A stretch of DNA of 64,000 nt from Thereva unica (lineage: Eukaryota; Arthropoda; Insecta; Diptera; Therevidae), in assembly GCA_949987705.1 (NCBI GenBank), contig OX465284.1, positions 66,015,470-66,079,469 of the forward strand. The letters are read 5' to 3'. Of this stretch, positions 10,770 through 22,479 are shown piece after piece. The stretch's first letter is position 1. Every line of letters begins with the position of its first letter. A program made the position numbers and the translations under genes. The notes beneath the pieces are model-generated. The model saw only the letters and a program-made list of their open reading frames with translations, was not told where the DNA came from and did no database searches.

Positions 10770-11812
10770 TTAAGCCTTACAACGAATTTCGAGTACTATA
10801 TTCTTCATTTTGTCAACGTTTCCGTCGTTCATAGCTGTTGAAGATCGACTAGAACGAGACAAATCTACTACAATTTCCCGTCTGATCCAAGGTTTGCAAA
10901 ATTCGTGATACATATTTGTAAAGGGTAATGAAATTTTTGCACGATTTTTAAAAGTTGTCGGATGTTGACAAGTGATGTTTCGTTGGAAGGGGATCGCTGT
11001 GCAGAACGCAAAAAAGTTCACTTTGTTTAGAACTGATATCATTCCATTGGGTTTATTAGATATTAGCAAAACTTATCTATTTAAGATCTTTCTGACACTT
11101 AGCCGAAGTTTTTCCATTTATACAAGAAAAGGCTCGACGGAATGTTATGAAATAATTTTCATTTCTTTTTTTCGTTAATATTCTTCTCTCGGCACCTCAA
11201 AGAAGTCTATATAGTTTTTAGTTCGCGCGGTATCGTGCAGGTACAAAATTCATGAACGTCGTTTAAACAAAAAAACGGTTCGACCGAATCTTATGAAAAT
11301 CTTTTCAGATCATATTTTCGTTAATACTCTTCGAACAGCACCTCAACTAAGTCGATATCTTTTATAGTTCGCGCGATATAGTGCAGGTACAAAAATCACT
11401 TATGTCATTTAAACCAAAAAAACGGCTCGACCGAATATTTTAAAAATCTTTTCAAATAATATTGTCGCTAATACGCTTCGAACGGCACCTGAAGTAAGTC
11501 GATATCTTTTGTGGTTCGGGCGATATCGCACACGTACAAAAATCACTTATGTCGCTTCAACCAAAAAACGGCTCTACCAAATTTTATAAAAATCTTTTAA
11601 GATCATATTTCCGTTAAAACGCTTCTAACGACACCTCAACGATGTCGTTATCTTTTTTGGTTCGCGGGATATCGTGCCGGAAAAAATGACCACATACGTA
11701 CGCACACACACACATACTTCCACCCAAATTTTTGCTTAAAATGCTCTTGGGACCATGAAAAATGAAAATATGTTGAAAATTTCGATTTCGATTTTCGGAT
11801 TGATTACAATAA
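10770..11812 (+). repeat. Dispersed repeat, copy B, with four or more ~120-bp tandem units
   Basis: This is the second copy of the 2990-3786 repeat in the same orientation. Tandem units run from about 11100 to 11690, each with GCTTCGAACGGCACCTNAA, a GTCGATATCTTTT block and the GATATCGTGCAGGTACAAAA box, spaced by about 120 bp. The right end keeps CTTAAAATGCTC, TTTCGATTTCGATTTTCGGA and GATTACAATAACTTCC. It supplies the unoccupied target site for the LINE insertion at 3787-4335. Confidence 0.75.
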
Positions 11813-11835
11813 CTTCCCTATACTGGGAAGTCAAC

Positions 11836-12060
11836 AAAAGCGTATTTTTTAGTTTTTTTAAACTATATTTTATATTTTCTACTTTTCTGTCTATTATATG
11901 TCTTCCGTCATTTTGTAGTGGCATATTAGATTTAAAATTACGCCACACAGCTTATTGTACTATAATAGTCATACACTTTCATTTGGTACCCATCTCGAGG
12001 GCGCTGTAAAGGAAAAGGTAAACCTTTTTTGTTAGCCGCCATTTGAATAGAGTGAAACTA
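11836..12060. repeat. Fragments of the foldback family and one Helitron-like unit
   Basis: 11836-11890 matches the outer right arm of the foldback element (AAGCGTATTTTTTAGTTTTT and TATTTTCTACTTTT). 11925-12050 matches the ~115-bp unit family (TTTAAAATTACGCCACA, CATTTGGTACCCAT and GGGCGCTGTAAAGGAAAAGG). Confidence 0.6.
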
Positions 12061-14279
12061 AAAAGTGAAAGCCCCACATCCCTGGGTACTAATCGTCTAG
12101 GGGCACCGTAACTAGTTCGAAACCCAAAAAATCAAAACTGCCATATCTCTGCGCTCTAATTGCTAAACAAAAGTAATTTAAAAGCTGTAACACAAGCACA
12201 CTAAAATTTATGTTATGTTTGGGTATAGGTATGGTTTCTTCTACTCATCACATTTATATAGTAATCACCATTTTCCTCCTTCCATTTCCTTAAAGTCGTC
12301 GATGGCATCATCATATATTTTCTGTCAGCTCTCGTTTTATTGATATCATGCAATGATTTAAACGTGACTCAAACATGATCTTAGATAATTTTTTATCATT
12401 TTTAATTTTTGTTCACCTTTATAATTGTAATTACCTTTTCGCCTTCCTAGACGCGAGTGTCCATAGCAGTTTTACCGAGCGGTTCCTCTAACTAAGTAGC
12501 AACTGTTGGATTTATTAAAACAATGAGTTCAGTCCGTTTACATTTCTTTATTATATGTACTTCATGTGACCGTCACTAATTTCTAAATTCAACTGCTTGA
12601 TATCTTTCATACACCGGCTTCATGATCTCTACGTCTAATATGCTGCTTGACCACCGCATCCAACGAGAACCGGTTTAAGTTTGTCTGTTTGCTTCGCCCC
12701 ATACAATTCCTTAAAGCTCCAATCGCAGATTATTAAAAGCGCTCCAAATTTGCTTCTCTTAGTAGCGCTTCTATTTTTCCCGCTGCGATACCTTCTGGAT
12801 TGATTCTGGCAAAAGAAAGATGAGTGCTGAGCCCAGAACTAAGCACAAAAAGCTGTCTGCATAAAAACTGTTCCATTCTAGTCTACACTAAGTAACTTTA
12901 GGTTCATTCGCGAATGATAAACCGATCGTTCAGTATCCTATATTCAATGTTCTGAATGAACTTATTCTTACCACAAATTTTTTTAATCAAACATTTTTTG
13001 GAATTTCAATATTCTGCAGGGGCCCCAAACATCAGCGCCAGGCCACGCAAGGCGATGTGGTGGGCCTGGTTGTGCCTCCTAAAACAAGTAACCAGGACTA
13101 CCTAGAACTACCTCTGTGGACATATGAGTATTTTTAATCTGGCGATATCTCATGATATCTATAAAATTTGTAAAAACTATTTTATGAGCGTTTAAAATAT
13201 ACTTATTTGCAAACAGACTTTTTGAACTTTTGAATACATTTTTTTGCTCCCACCTATCTTTGGAAAAATTCGACATTTCATTTATAAAGATGTTTTCAAG
13301 GGCTGTTCCAATTTTTAACTATTATCGATTTATGCTGCAATTCAATGTCTATTTTGACTGGGTATAAAAAAGTTGTTATAGATCTGACTGTGATATGATC
13401 TATTTAACCCAATTAATTACCAATCTATCTATTTAAGCCAATCAAGTATCAATTTATACGAGAATTGTTTCATAAATGCATCAAATGTGTCCCTTGAGAT
13501 TCGTGGGTGATGGTGCAGTTGTATACGCTCATACCAAGAGTAGTAGGGCATTTTAATTGAGGTCTCAGTACGTTTTACCATCGTGTAAGGGGCAAATGTA
13601 CTACCTCGCTTAAGTCCTACTCAACTCTTACCATAGGGATTATGTAAACTAAGTAGCTTACAGAATTGTACCTTGGTGTAGCTTCTAAAATGAATTTTCT
13701 ATTAAGCCGCGATTTTAAAAATTCCACAATATCAGATACAGACCTATTTTGATTAGATAATATTTCAAACAGTCAGTAGCCGATTTGCAGTCTTGGCCGC
13801 CCTAGGCCGTGTAGGTTTTTGGAAAAGCCGGTGAGAGACGACGATGGAATGGGAACAATTCCCATCACCCTCTCGCACTATCGTCTCCATAAACTACTTT
13901 CGGAGCTGACTCTTTTCGTGTCGTGTGTTCGCTCGTGGTAAACCATCATAACACTATATGAGAATCCATGTGCAATGAACCTATTTTCCCGTCATCCTCT
14001 AAACAGCAAACCACGTGATGCAAGTGCTTTTAAACATGAAACTGCTCTTTTCAGAATGTTTTTTTCAGTAATTGATTTCCTCATCTAATTGTTAACGCGT
14101 AGTCAATGCGGCCTTAAGCTGGTGACATATCCAAGCGTACATCAGTAGCGGTTCCTCTTTGGAAGCAAAGGAAGCACTGCTTCCCTTGACCAAATAGACA
14201 ACTTCCTAAAAAATAAATTTAAATATATCAAGATTAATCACAAGAAAAATCTAAATATATTTCCTCCTCTGGAAACACT
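12061..14279. other. non-coding, no recognised feature
   Basis: Mostly AT-rich. A GC-rich patch lies at 13013-13080, and an imperfect hairpin at 13830-13905 is centred on ATGGGAACAATTCCCAT. No coding signal. Confidence 0.4.
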
Positions 14280-14970
14280 AAAGCCGCGGCGAGCGGCCGA
14301 GTGACAATACTAAAGGGCCGCTCTCCGCTAATTGGAGACGTTAAATTTTTCTGGTGCCGCTCTTATCGTGGCCGAGGCCTTACACAACATGGGGAAGCTG
14401 TAATATCTTCAGCTTATTTGGCTCAAATCAATGTGAAAACTCCAACACATTCAATTTAATTGAAGTCACACTCACGCTAAGGTTTGAGTTAATACAGCAC
14501 CCTCAGAAGCTGAGTTAACCGCAGCTTCTTCGTAGCCAAACAGCGGGATGTAACAAGAGAAATTTTCTGTATCCATTATATTCTCTTCGTTTTCTTGGTT
14601 TCGTTTTCTGGTAATCTGTTTTGGCTTCGAGCAATATTATATTTTCTCTTAAAATATTGTTTCGAAATTTTGTTTTTGACTCTTCTTAAAATATGAATTT
14701 TCGTTCGTATATTTAGTCAAGAAAAAAGGGATCAAGAATAGGTGAAGTTTCTCTTTATATATATTGTTGATTCTAATTGGAAAACAGAGGGTTGCTTTGA
14801 ATATAAGCTGATAACTTTGGAGCTTCCATTAATTTTTTATGATTCTCTTTAAAGATGATTTATAGGGATAGAGAATATTTTTATGAATTGGGTTGCCTGA
14901 AGTGTTTTTTTGCAAGGAAAATGTAATGATTGTAGCGTGGGTGTAGCGGGTGTATGCGAGGTATGCAGGG
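14280..14970. repeat. Dispersed repeat, inverted relative of 42875-43805
   Basis: The reverse complement of 42875-43805 (minus its nested MITE) aligns along this whole segment. Shared blocks include GGCGAGCGG, CTTACACAACATGGGGAAGC, GAAAACTCCAACACATTCAA and TTTAATTGAA, TTTTTGACTCTTCTTAAAA, AAGCTGATAACTTTG and AAAATGTAATGA. The other copy is in the opposite orientation. No ORF. This copy keeps the empty site (CTGTATTAACTCAAACC on the minus strand) for the MITE found in the other copy. Confidence 0.75.
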
Positions 14971-15374
14971 TTTTATTACGATTTTTTTAGATTTGGAGCC
15001 AAATTTATCCATTTGTATGAAAAATTACATGATATGAAAGTAGTAGCTGCAGTTTTTCAACGGCTTTTTCTTTGGAGGCTTTAATTATCAATAGATTCTG
15101 AAAAAAGGCGTTAAACGCCCACTAGCAGCGAAAATACTGCGAAAAAATTAATGAAAAAATGCGATTCGATTTTTTTCTTCATTTTTTTAAGTCTAAACAA
15201 ATTTTCTGGTTCACCATTATAAAATAAATAATAAATAATACTACCTTTTTAAAAAGAAAACACCTCATACGATGCGATGCACAACAAGGGAAATTAATTT
15301 TCAAATTTATGGTAAATTTTTGGGATTTAAGTAAGATATTTTGACTTGAAATTCTAACCAGTTAGTGTTTATAC

Positions 15375-16143
15375 TAGAGATGCGCTGAATGTTCGGCCGA
15401 ATATTCATATTCGCCATGTTCGGCGTATTTTTTAATGTTCGTATTCGGCCGAATATTCGGTTAGTTTGCCGAATAATTACCGAATATTTAAATAGTATTA
15501 TTTTAACCGTTACAAGTTTAAGTAGACCAACATTTGCGTTGCATGCATTCCATTCACGGAATATTCCGCCAAGTCGCATTTAAATACACACAGATTATGT
15601 TTGTCACTGAATGCAACGCATGTACGCTTGGAAATGTCAGATGCGTGGTTGGATTTGTATGCGTCAAAGTTTATTCAACAAAATCTTCGTGAGCATAGGT
15701 CACCGATTGATCAAAAATCAGTTGCGCTTGAGTGTGGGCAAAGGTTCATTTTGGTTGCAAACTGGTTGTGAGCGTGATAATGGTGAAACCAGTTTGAAAC
15801 TAGGATTTCAAAACAGTCAACTTATGTGCATCGTATCTCAATGTTTATGGAACTGTCATTTCCACACATTCTTGCCTTTGCCCTTTTTTTGCGATAACAA
15901 CTCTTTCACGTGAGAAATTGCAATAAAAGTGCGGGGCATTGAATGAGCGAGCCGAGCTAGCTTGAAGTGCTTGAGGGGTGGGCGAACTTTGCTACTTACA
16001 AGCGCTTCGCCATACTATATGAACCTGTTTACCGCGCAAAAATGAACCGAATAATTCGGACGAATGTTCGGTTCGGTACATTTTTGACCGGATGTTCTCC
16101 CGAATATTCTTATTCGGTAGAACCCATATTCAGCGCATCTCTA
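15375..16143. mobile_element. hAT-type non-autonomous element, 769 bp
   Basis: The ends are TAGAGATGCGCTGAAT and its reverse complement, with more imperfect inverted similarity inside. A perfect 8-bp duplication, GTTTATAC, flanks it at 15367-15374 and 16144-16151. TAGNGNTG-type ends with an 8-bp duplication are diagnostic of hAT transposons. The subterminal regions carry many short TTCGG / CCGAA and GAATATTC motifs in both orientations, as expected for transposase-binding repeats. The 100-codon frame at 15611-15913 resembles nothing I know, so I treat the element as non-coding. Confidence 0.9.
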
Positions 16144-16151
16144 GTTTATAC

Positions 16152-17019
16152 CTACTATAAACTATAAGTTCACTGAAAAAAATAACTTAGAAACCAAAAC
16201 ACTAAAAATTTTTGCAGATAAAAATTTCATATTGTAATCGCTGATAGCCAATTTCATAACGAACAGCCTCTATTTTTTTACTTTTTTCGGACCTACACAT
16301 GCCGAGATATGTGCATCTATATTTAGAAAGAACGACCAAAATGATAAAATTTTCACAAAATAGTTAATAACTTGGTTGCTAGAGCTAGAAATTAGCCTTT
16401 TCGTATAGTATACGATGTAACTAACATTTTCCAAACGAAATTTTTTTAGACTGCAAACAATTCCTTATGTTTTGCTTATCTCACTCCACTATATGTTATT
16501 TTTCAGTTTTTTAGTTAAAGGCTTCGATACTTTTACTTTTATCGTTCACTTTACGCATTGCTTCCCTTATCCTGAACCTTACGAACCGCCACTGGCGTAC
16601 ATGCGTTGCATTCGTGGACTGATAATATAGAAGTGTGTGTATTCAAATGCGACTTGACGGAATGTAATATGAGGAAGTAATAATAACTAATAACAAGAGT
16701 GATTAGGTGGAGATCAAGGACAAGTAAAAGAGCTAAAGATATGAAAGAAGAGCAAAAAGTAAAAATTCTAAAAAAAGTATGCAAACGCGCGATGGAGATA
16801 CATTTTATGCAAAAAGCCCAAGGGTATGAACGAAACAGAAAATGTTTCTTGATTCCCCTATTGAAATGTTAACATTCAAATGGAAGCAATATTGGAACAG
16901 AGCACGTGTAGCTGGTATAGAATTTTAGTATGTATGGGTAAAAATTTCGTGCTGGTACAGCACTCCAGATACTTTTGGTTCCACATGTATTGTTCCTTAT
17001 TGTCCACTCGTACTTCCCC
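16152..17019. other. non-coding; inverted fragment of the hAT interior at 16590-16665
   Basis: 16590-16665 is an inverted, diverged copy of 15555-15625 inside the hAT element (blocks GTACATGCGTTGCATTC and AAATGCGACTTGACGG). Nothing else is recognised. Confidence 0.5.
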
Positions 17020-17247
17020 TTAATTTTTTATCTTTCTTTCACACACATTGCATGTAGGGTTAAAGTAATGCTGCCTCCTTTTATCATAGATATTACTTCT
17101 TTGATATTTTGAATTTTTATAAGCTGATCTCAAGGACAATGAAACATTTTTAAAAATTTGTTCTAGCTCATCACTCTTATTATTATTGCTCGCTGGTAAT
17201 ATTTCCCTTGAGTCATATCTTATCATCAACAGTGTATTGTTTGCCAC
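17020..17247 (-). pseudogene. Possible Ty3/gypsy integrase C-terminal remnant
   Basis: The minus-strand frame contains IFKNVSLSLRSAYKNSKYQR followed by NIYDKRRQHYFNP. This resembles the segment after the integrase catalytic core in Ty3/gypsy elements, where a helix with AY, then NLRRR and a short F-N/P-G-D block, is common. The frame is short, surrounded by stops and lacks any catalytic residue, so the assignment is tentative. Confidence 0.35.
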
Positions 17248-19264
17248 GATAATATCTGGCCGCCCTAGGCCCGGGCCTTAGGGCAAATCCACCACTGCTT
17301 AAAGCAAATATTAGCCATTAAGCAACAAGCCTAGTTAGGCCTAAGCACCAACATCATCATCTAAAACACGAAATACTCATTTATAGGTTCAGAAATTTTA
17401 CTACACTTATACCTGTCCAACCATGGCCATAGATTGTCACCAGGTGTAGAGCGATAAAAATGTCCCAAATCCCTACCAATAGTTGAATCACCAATTAACG
17501 GTGTCATAAGCATCACTCGTGAATGGGATCCTGACTGTCAACGGCACAAGTGGATTTCGAAACGGAAGAGCTTGCAAAAATCCAGATGAAACACGTGATT
17601 TAGAGCCAGGATAAGTAGGTGATTGGAAGGATGAAGAGCGAAGGACAATAATAAATCATCAGCAGAAACAAATCCAGTCATCCTGGCGGAATCTGATGAA
17701 GGTTAATTTTATGGTCTAATGGCTCCGAATGGCTTTATGCACGCCCCAATTTCTCAATTTCTCTTCGATAGCGGACGATACCTTCGAGGAGGCACCCCGA
17801 AAAACAGGATCATGGATTCTTAGACATCCTCGCAAGGGGAATCCTTTTTTAAATCGCTTTTCACTTTAATCTTTTGCGAATCCAGTTTTACTAGCATGTA
17901 ATTGGGAGTAAGCTAACAAGCACCACTCCTACCATCACCGGTGGCCAGGAAGGGGTGTGTGTAGGCACTGCTGATGAGGAATGCCAATTTCAAAAGAAAT
18001 TAGGACGAAAATGATTCGTAATCGAGTTTTCAGGACTCTGTAATTAGTTACTGGAGTAATTTTTGGCCAGGAATGAGTACCTTAGGGAAAAAAGTTTCCA
18101 CTTGGATTTTTTGTATTTTTTCCTGCTCCTTTTTCCTCTTTGTTTGTTTTGTGTTTTTATCGGTGTGTCTGTGCGTACGAAACGTATTTAAGGAAGTATT
18201 TAAGTTTGTTGCTCTCTCTCGAAAAAGGTTCGAATTGAATAAAGAAATTTACTAAAATTTCTGACTTGTAAATGGCCAGGATAAACTTGAAATGAAGAAA
18301 TTTCCTTTTTGGGTGAATTAAGATTGGTCTCTTGCTGTTGAATGGGGAGGAAGGGAAATTTTATATTCCGTTGGAAACATGATGAATTGCGTTTTTTGTG
18401 AAATTTAATTTACCCTATTATACTTAAAATAAATTAAAACATTTTCCTCACGCTTCAATAATTATTTTTTCTGTTGGGAAAAGCGCGTGGAGTGTGGAAT
18501 AAAACACTGGGCGTATTTAATTTTTCGCAATCACAATTTTCATTAAATTAGCGAGTTTAATTTAAAAGCGTCAAGGATCGCTCTATAAACTCAAGTGGAA
18601 TGTTCCTCTGAATTTTTGCTATTTTTGTTATACAACTTTTACAAACAACGTTGCTCTAATTTTAATGATGAAGCCAGTTTTTTCATAATAATTAATTTCT
18701 TTTATAAGTATTTAAAAATAGAGTAGATCATTTATTACGTCTGACAAAGTATTTTAATCAATTAATATTATAATTCAATTTTGTTGCGCATTACTTCTGA
18801 TGGAATTGCAATTTTAACTCTTATTAATTCAAATTTTGATAATGTAATTTTTCCTCGATTTCTTGGGTGAAATAATTGTTTAAACAATTTATTTCAGCCA
18901 TCCGAACCTGAATCGGTTGCATGAAGGTTCCTTACAATATGAATATTACTTAAATCCACAGTTTTTCACGATTTATTTAAAAAAGAGATAAAGGAATAGT
19001 GAAGTTTACGGGAAAATTGATTTTTGAAAAAGGCTGTTTTTGGTTATTCCAATTTTTATCGATGTTTTTCCATTGTGACACTATGGGTTTTTAAACCATC
19101 TGAAAGTAGAGGTTTCAATGAAAATGAAAAAAACGCCGTCTTAAAACTTTCAAAAATCAAAATTTTGTTCGTCAACTTTTTTGATTGAAAATAGGGCCTT
19201 TTTTTAAATTAAATTCATAAAAAAAATTTGTTGTCTGTAAAGAGGGTTTACGGACGATAGTTTA
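17248..19264. other. non-coding, no recognised feature
   Basis: About 2 kb of AT-rich sequence. 17500-17830 is more balanced in composition, but its frames are broken and match nothing I know. Confidence 0.4.
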
Positions 19265-20458
19265 ACGTGACAACGTCATGAGAAAACATTGATGAAATGA
19301 TTGCATACTTTTATGAAAAAACCCGCGTGCGTTGCAACGCCTTTCAATAAAATAAGATTATGAGGACACAGTCTGCGATAGGAAAAAGGTATAGTGAAAA
19401 AAGAACAAATCTGGGAAAATTGATTTCGGGAGATGACCGCCATGGACCAAATGATATATTGAGTATACTATATTGCCAATGGTGTTCTACTTATCATACT
19501 CTTTCATTTGATACCCATGTCGAAGGGGTTGTGAAGAAAATATTAATCCGCATTCTTGAGATGGCCGCTATGGACCAAACGATATATTGAGTATACTATA
19601 TTGCATATGGTGTTCTACTTATCATACTCTCTTATTTGATACCCATCTCGAAGGGGTTGTGAAGAAAATGGTAATCCGCATTCTTGAGGTGGCCGCTATG
19701 GACCAAGCGACATATTGAGTATACTATATTGCTTATATTGTTCTACTTGTCATACTCTTTCATTTCGAATGGGTTGTGACGAAAATGGTCATCTGCTCTC
19801 TTGTGATGACTGCCATGGACCAAACGATATATTGAGTATACTATATTGCTTTTGGTGTTCTACTTACCATAACCTTTCATTTGATATCCATGTCGAGGGG
19901 TTGTAAAGAAAATGGTAATCCGCCCTCTTGAGATGGCTGCTATGGACCAAGCGCCTGCTTTTCTGTTGAAATTTTTTTGCTATAAACCTCACGGAGCCCG
20001 AGACCTTTCCAACGAATGCAAAACCGTGGAAATCGGATAGTGCGTTCTCTAATTATAGCGTCTGGAAGGAAAACCCGACTTATTTTTATATTATAGATAA
20101 TAACAGTAAACGTCCCACCTTGCGACTTGTGAATGGTGATAGCACAAGCAGGAACGCAAGGAAACTGTTTTCGTTTGCATTTCACAGTTTTCGTCAGTGT
20201 AATGTTCACTATTATCTTATACACCGGCACCCAGTTAGGAGACAGAGTGTTTGGCTTGCTTTGCTTATTGTTGACAATTAGACAATAATTTAATCTAATT
20301 AATATTGACAATTTTAATCAAATTTTTAAGATTACTACGATCAAATTTTTAAAATTACTTCGGGAGATAACGGGACATAACGGGACATAACGGGACAATG
20401 AGTCATCATTTTTCGTGCATGCAGCCGGCGTTCATCGTTTTAATAGACGTTGTCACGT
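19265..20458 (-). mobile_element. Helentron/Helitron-like element with helicase remnant
   Basis: It is bounded by ACGTGACAACGTC (19265-19277) and its reverse complement (20446-20458). It contains four tandem ~115-120-bp units (about 19430-19935) sharing TGGACCAARYGAYATATTGA, GTATACTATATTGC, TTCTACTTRTCATAC and GGGTTGTRAAGAAAATGGT. A GGGACATAAC tandem lies near 20356-20397. A helicase fragment sits on the minus strand. Read from the minus strand, the order is 5' end, helicase piece, satellite-like units, 3' end. It is clearly internally deleted, since no Rep domain is seen. Confidence 0.65.
19940..20311 (-). pseudogene. Pif1-like helicase C-terminal fragment (Helitron type)
   Basis: The 123-codon minus-strand frame contains [20 protein letters not shown] followed by GGTF. 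This is the late helicase motif (FPLxPAxAxTIHKSQGxTF) of Pif1-family helicases, including the helicase half of Helitron RepHel proteins. Upstream helicase motifs (Walker A and B) and the Rep endonuclease are absent. The residues after GGTF quickly become unlike helicases and probably represent the non-coding end of the element. It lies within the 19265-20458 element. Confidence 0.7.
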
Positions 20459-20969
20459 CAAAAAACTAAAAAATCAATCGCTTTAAAAAAATTTGCGGCT
20501 TTTCGAAACATGAAAATGTACATTTACACAAAAATTCATTAAAATCGGATCATTTTTGTGAAAGATAATAATGATAAATGAAAAAAAAATCGTTTTTAAC
20601 GCTTTTCTTCATTTTTTGAGGCTATATCGAAAAATGGTTTGAATGAAAGTTATATGTATATGTTTTAATTATCTACAACTTTTATATTCAACGTCTTTCG
20701 ATAAGAGGTCTAATTTGCTCAAAAATCGTAAGAACCACGTTTCATCCCCAAAAACCCACATCATAGGACCCCAACCGCCGTCCGGTCGTCTGTTGCGGTG
20801 CTCTCGATTTTTGCTTGTTTATGTACCATTTATCCTAAATTTTCCCGCCATCCATATACTGCTAAGAATTTTTTTTCTCAAAAATTATCGGCAGTGGTCT
20901 ATAACGAGGGTAAAATATAGGAATTTTCAAATTTGGCAGGTTCTTTGGATTTTTTATCGAGAAACTAGC

Positions 20970-21250
20970 AAAAACCCGCGTGTGTTGCAACGACTTTCAA
21001 TAAAAAAAAGATTATGTGTGCACAGTCCGCCCGCCGGAGGAAAAATGTATAATGACAAAATATCAAATCTGCAAAAATTAGAGTATGTTACCACTTTTTT
21101 AATGTTCGATGATAAAAAATTGTGTACTACGGGAACAACAGAGACCTAGCCTAACATATTCAAAATCGTCCGCATAGATTTTGCTATGCGGGGACTAGAC
21201 GCCCTGTGCAGAACTTCTCTCATAACGCCCTCCAAAAAAGTAATCAGTTT
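20970..21250 (+). repeat. Second copy of the ACCCGCGTGYGTTGCAACG repeat
   Basis: It matches 19320-19420 (AAAACCCGCGTGNGTTGCAA, CTTTCAATAAAA, AAGATTATG, CACAGTC) and continues with a block also present near 6330. Probably part of the same Helentron-like family. Confidence 0.6.
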
Positions 21251-21402
21251 TGCAAATTCGGCACCCACCAACCAGGCAGCCCAAAAATGCACAATTTTGT
21301 GTTCCTAAAACAAACCTTTCTTCTTTTTTTTATTTTGGTTTAAGGCGAACAGAAGAGGTAAAGAAATGTTCAGTACTCTTTATCTATCATACTTTTCGTT
21401 AG

Positions 21403-21485
21403 CGCCCCACGCATTTTACATTACGAAAGGTTGTTCCCATATACTGGCTGTAGCAAAAAACCTTTACATTCAAAATTATTTTTGA
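21403..21485 (-). repeat. Fragment of the 6498-6859 foldback family
   Basis: It shares GCGCCCCACGCATTTTACAT, CGAAAGGTTGTTCCCATATA, GCAAAAAACCTTTACATTCA and AAATTATTTTTGA with one arm of the foldback element. Confidence 0.75.
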
Positions 21486-21546
21486 AGTGTTAACTTCTTT
21501 TGGCGCGTTTTTCACTTTTTCGCTGGGGGTAAAACAAAGAATTCGC

Positions 21547-21632
21547 GACACGCGCACTTTGTTGCACACCCGTTTCTGGACACTTGCTGCAATGTTGGTG
21601 ACACGCGCACTTTGTTGCACACCCGTTTCTGG
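21547..21632. repeat. Two identical 33-bp direct repeats, 53-bp period
   Basis: The 33-bp block starting GACACGCGCACTTTG and ending CACCCGTTTCTGG occurs at 21547-21579 and again, identical, at 21600-21632. Another short duplication (CAGCATTCATTTCAT / TAGCATTCATTTCAT with CTCGCA) lies at 21786-21852. Confidence 0.8.
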
Positions 21633-21852
21633 CTACTTGTACCTAAGCAGCTGTCTAGAGCATGGAAACTTTTGGTTGAGCTCCACTTACAAACAGCAGC
21701 GTATAATTCTATGTGTGCGAGGCAAAATAGCCCGTGCTTGGTGGGAGGGATTGGGTTGGAATGTTGCAATGCAGAAGCTGCTCTCAGCATTCATTTCATA
21801 TTCTCGCAATACAGACGCCGCTCTTAGCATTCATTTCATCCTCTCGCACACA

Positions 21853-22479
21853 TTCGCTGCTGTCTGTTGCTGGAGCTCGACCAAATGTTACTTACATATC
21901 TGGGGCACTTTTATTCGATGATGTACGAGAAGATGATATTCTCGCCGAGAATATAACATGGATTTTGAGAGCGGCGTCTGCATTACGTCCATTCTGGGGT
22001 AGTATCCCAGTAGGGAAAATCGTAAGTATGACTTATAAGTAATGCAGAGGAGAATGGGTTTGACCAAGCGTTTGATTTCGCCCAAAAAGCGTGTTGAAAA
22101 ACTTCGTAGCTGGTCGTTTTCTTTGTTAATCATCTCAGTTATCTCAGCCATTAAGTTTTATATCTTTAACGTATAAACATATATTTGAATTTATGTGTTT
22201 ATGATATAAATATAAATCGCTTAATTTTACTTATTTTACTTGTTCTGAAAAAATTCAATTTGAATCCAGTAGATTCCCATAAAAATATCCAGTAGATTCC
22301 CATATAATATGACTTTTTTGCATATTTTCACAATGTTTAAAATAGCAAAAATTTCTGTTTCGTGACTATTGCATCAACCCGACGATATGTACTGTGTACT
22401 ATGTACTACATATTTCCTATGAACTATGTACTATGTATTTATTACTATATATTATGTACTATTTTTACTAAAAACTACA
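21853..22479. other. non-coding; TACTATGTA-type simple repeats at 22385-22460
   Basis: AT-rich, with a degenerate run of TACTATGTACTA-like units. No coding signal is recognised. Confidence 0.4.

Noticed and set aside
13830..13905. Hairpin around ATGGGAACAATTCCCAT as a small RNA precursor
   Set aside because: The outer stem pairs poorly with several bulges, and nothing marks it as transcribed. It may be a MITE remnant.
15611..15913. 100-codon ORF inside the hAT element as a possible transposase
   Set aside because: No hAT motif (no catalytic D or W, no ERSFS-type C-terminus). The element is short and repeat-dense, so a chance ORF is likelier.
19430..19935. CRISPR-like or satellite array as an independent feature
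   Set aside because: Only four imperfect units, lying within paired 13-bp ends, so they are treated as the core of a Helentron-like element.
20643..21149. 168-codon + strand ORF as a host gene
   Set aside because: It runs across the ACCCGCGTGYGTTGCAACG repeat, has low-complexity AT-rich codons and no recognisable domain.
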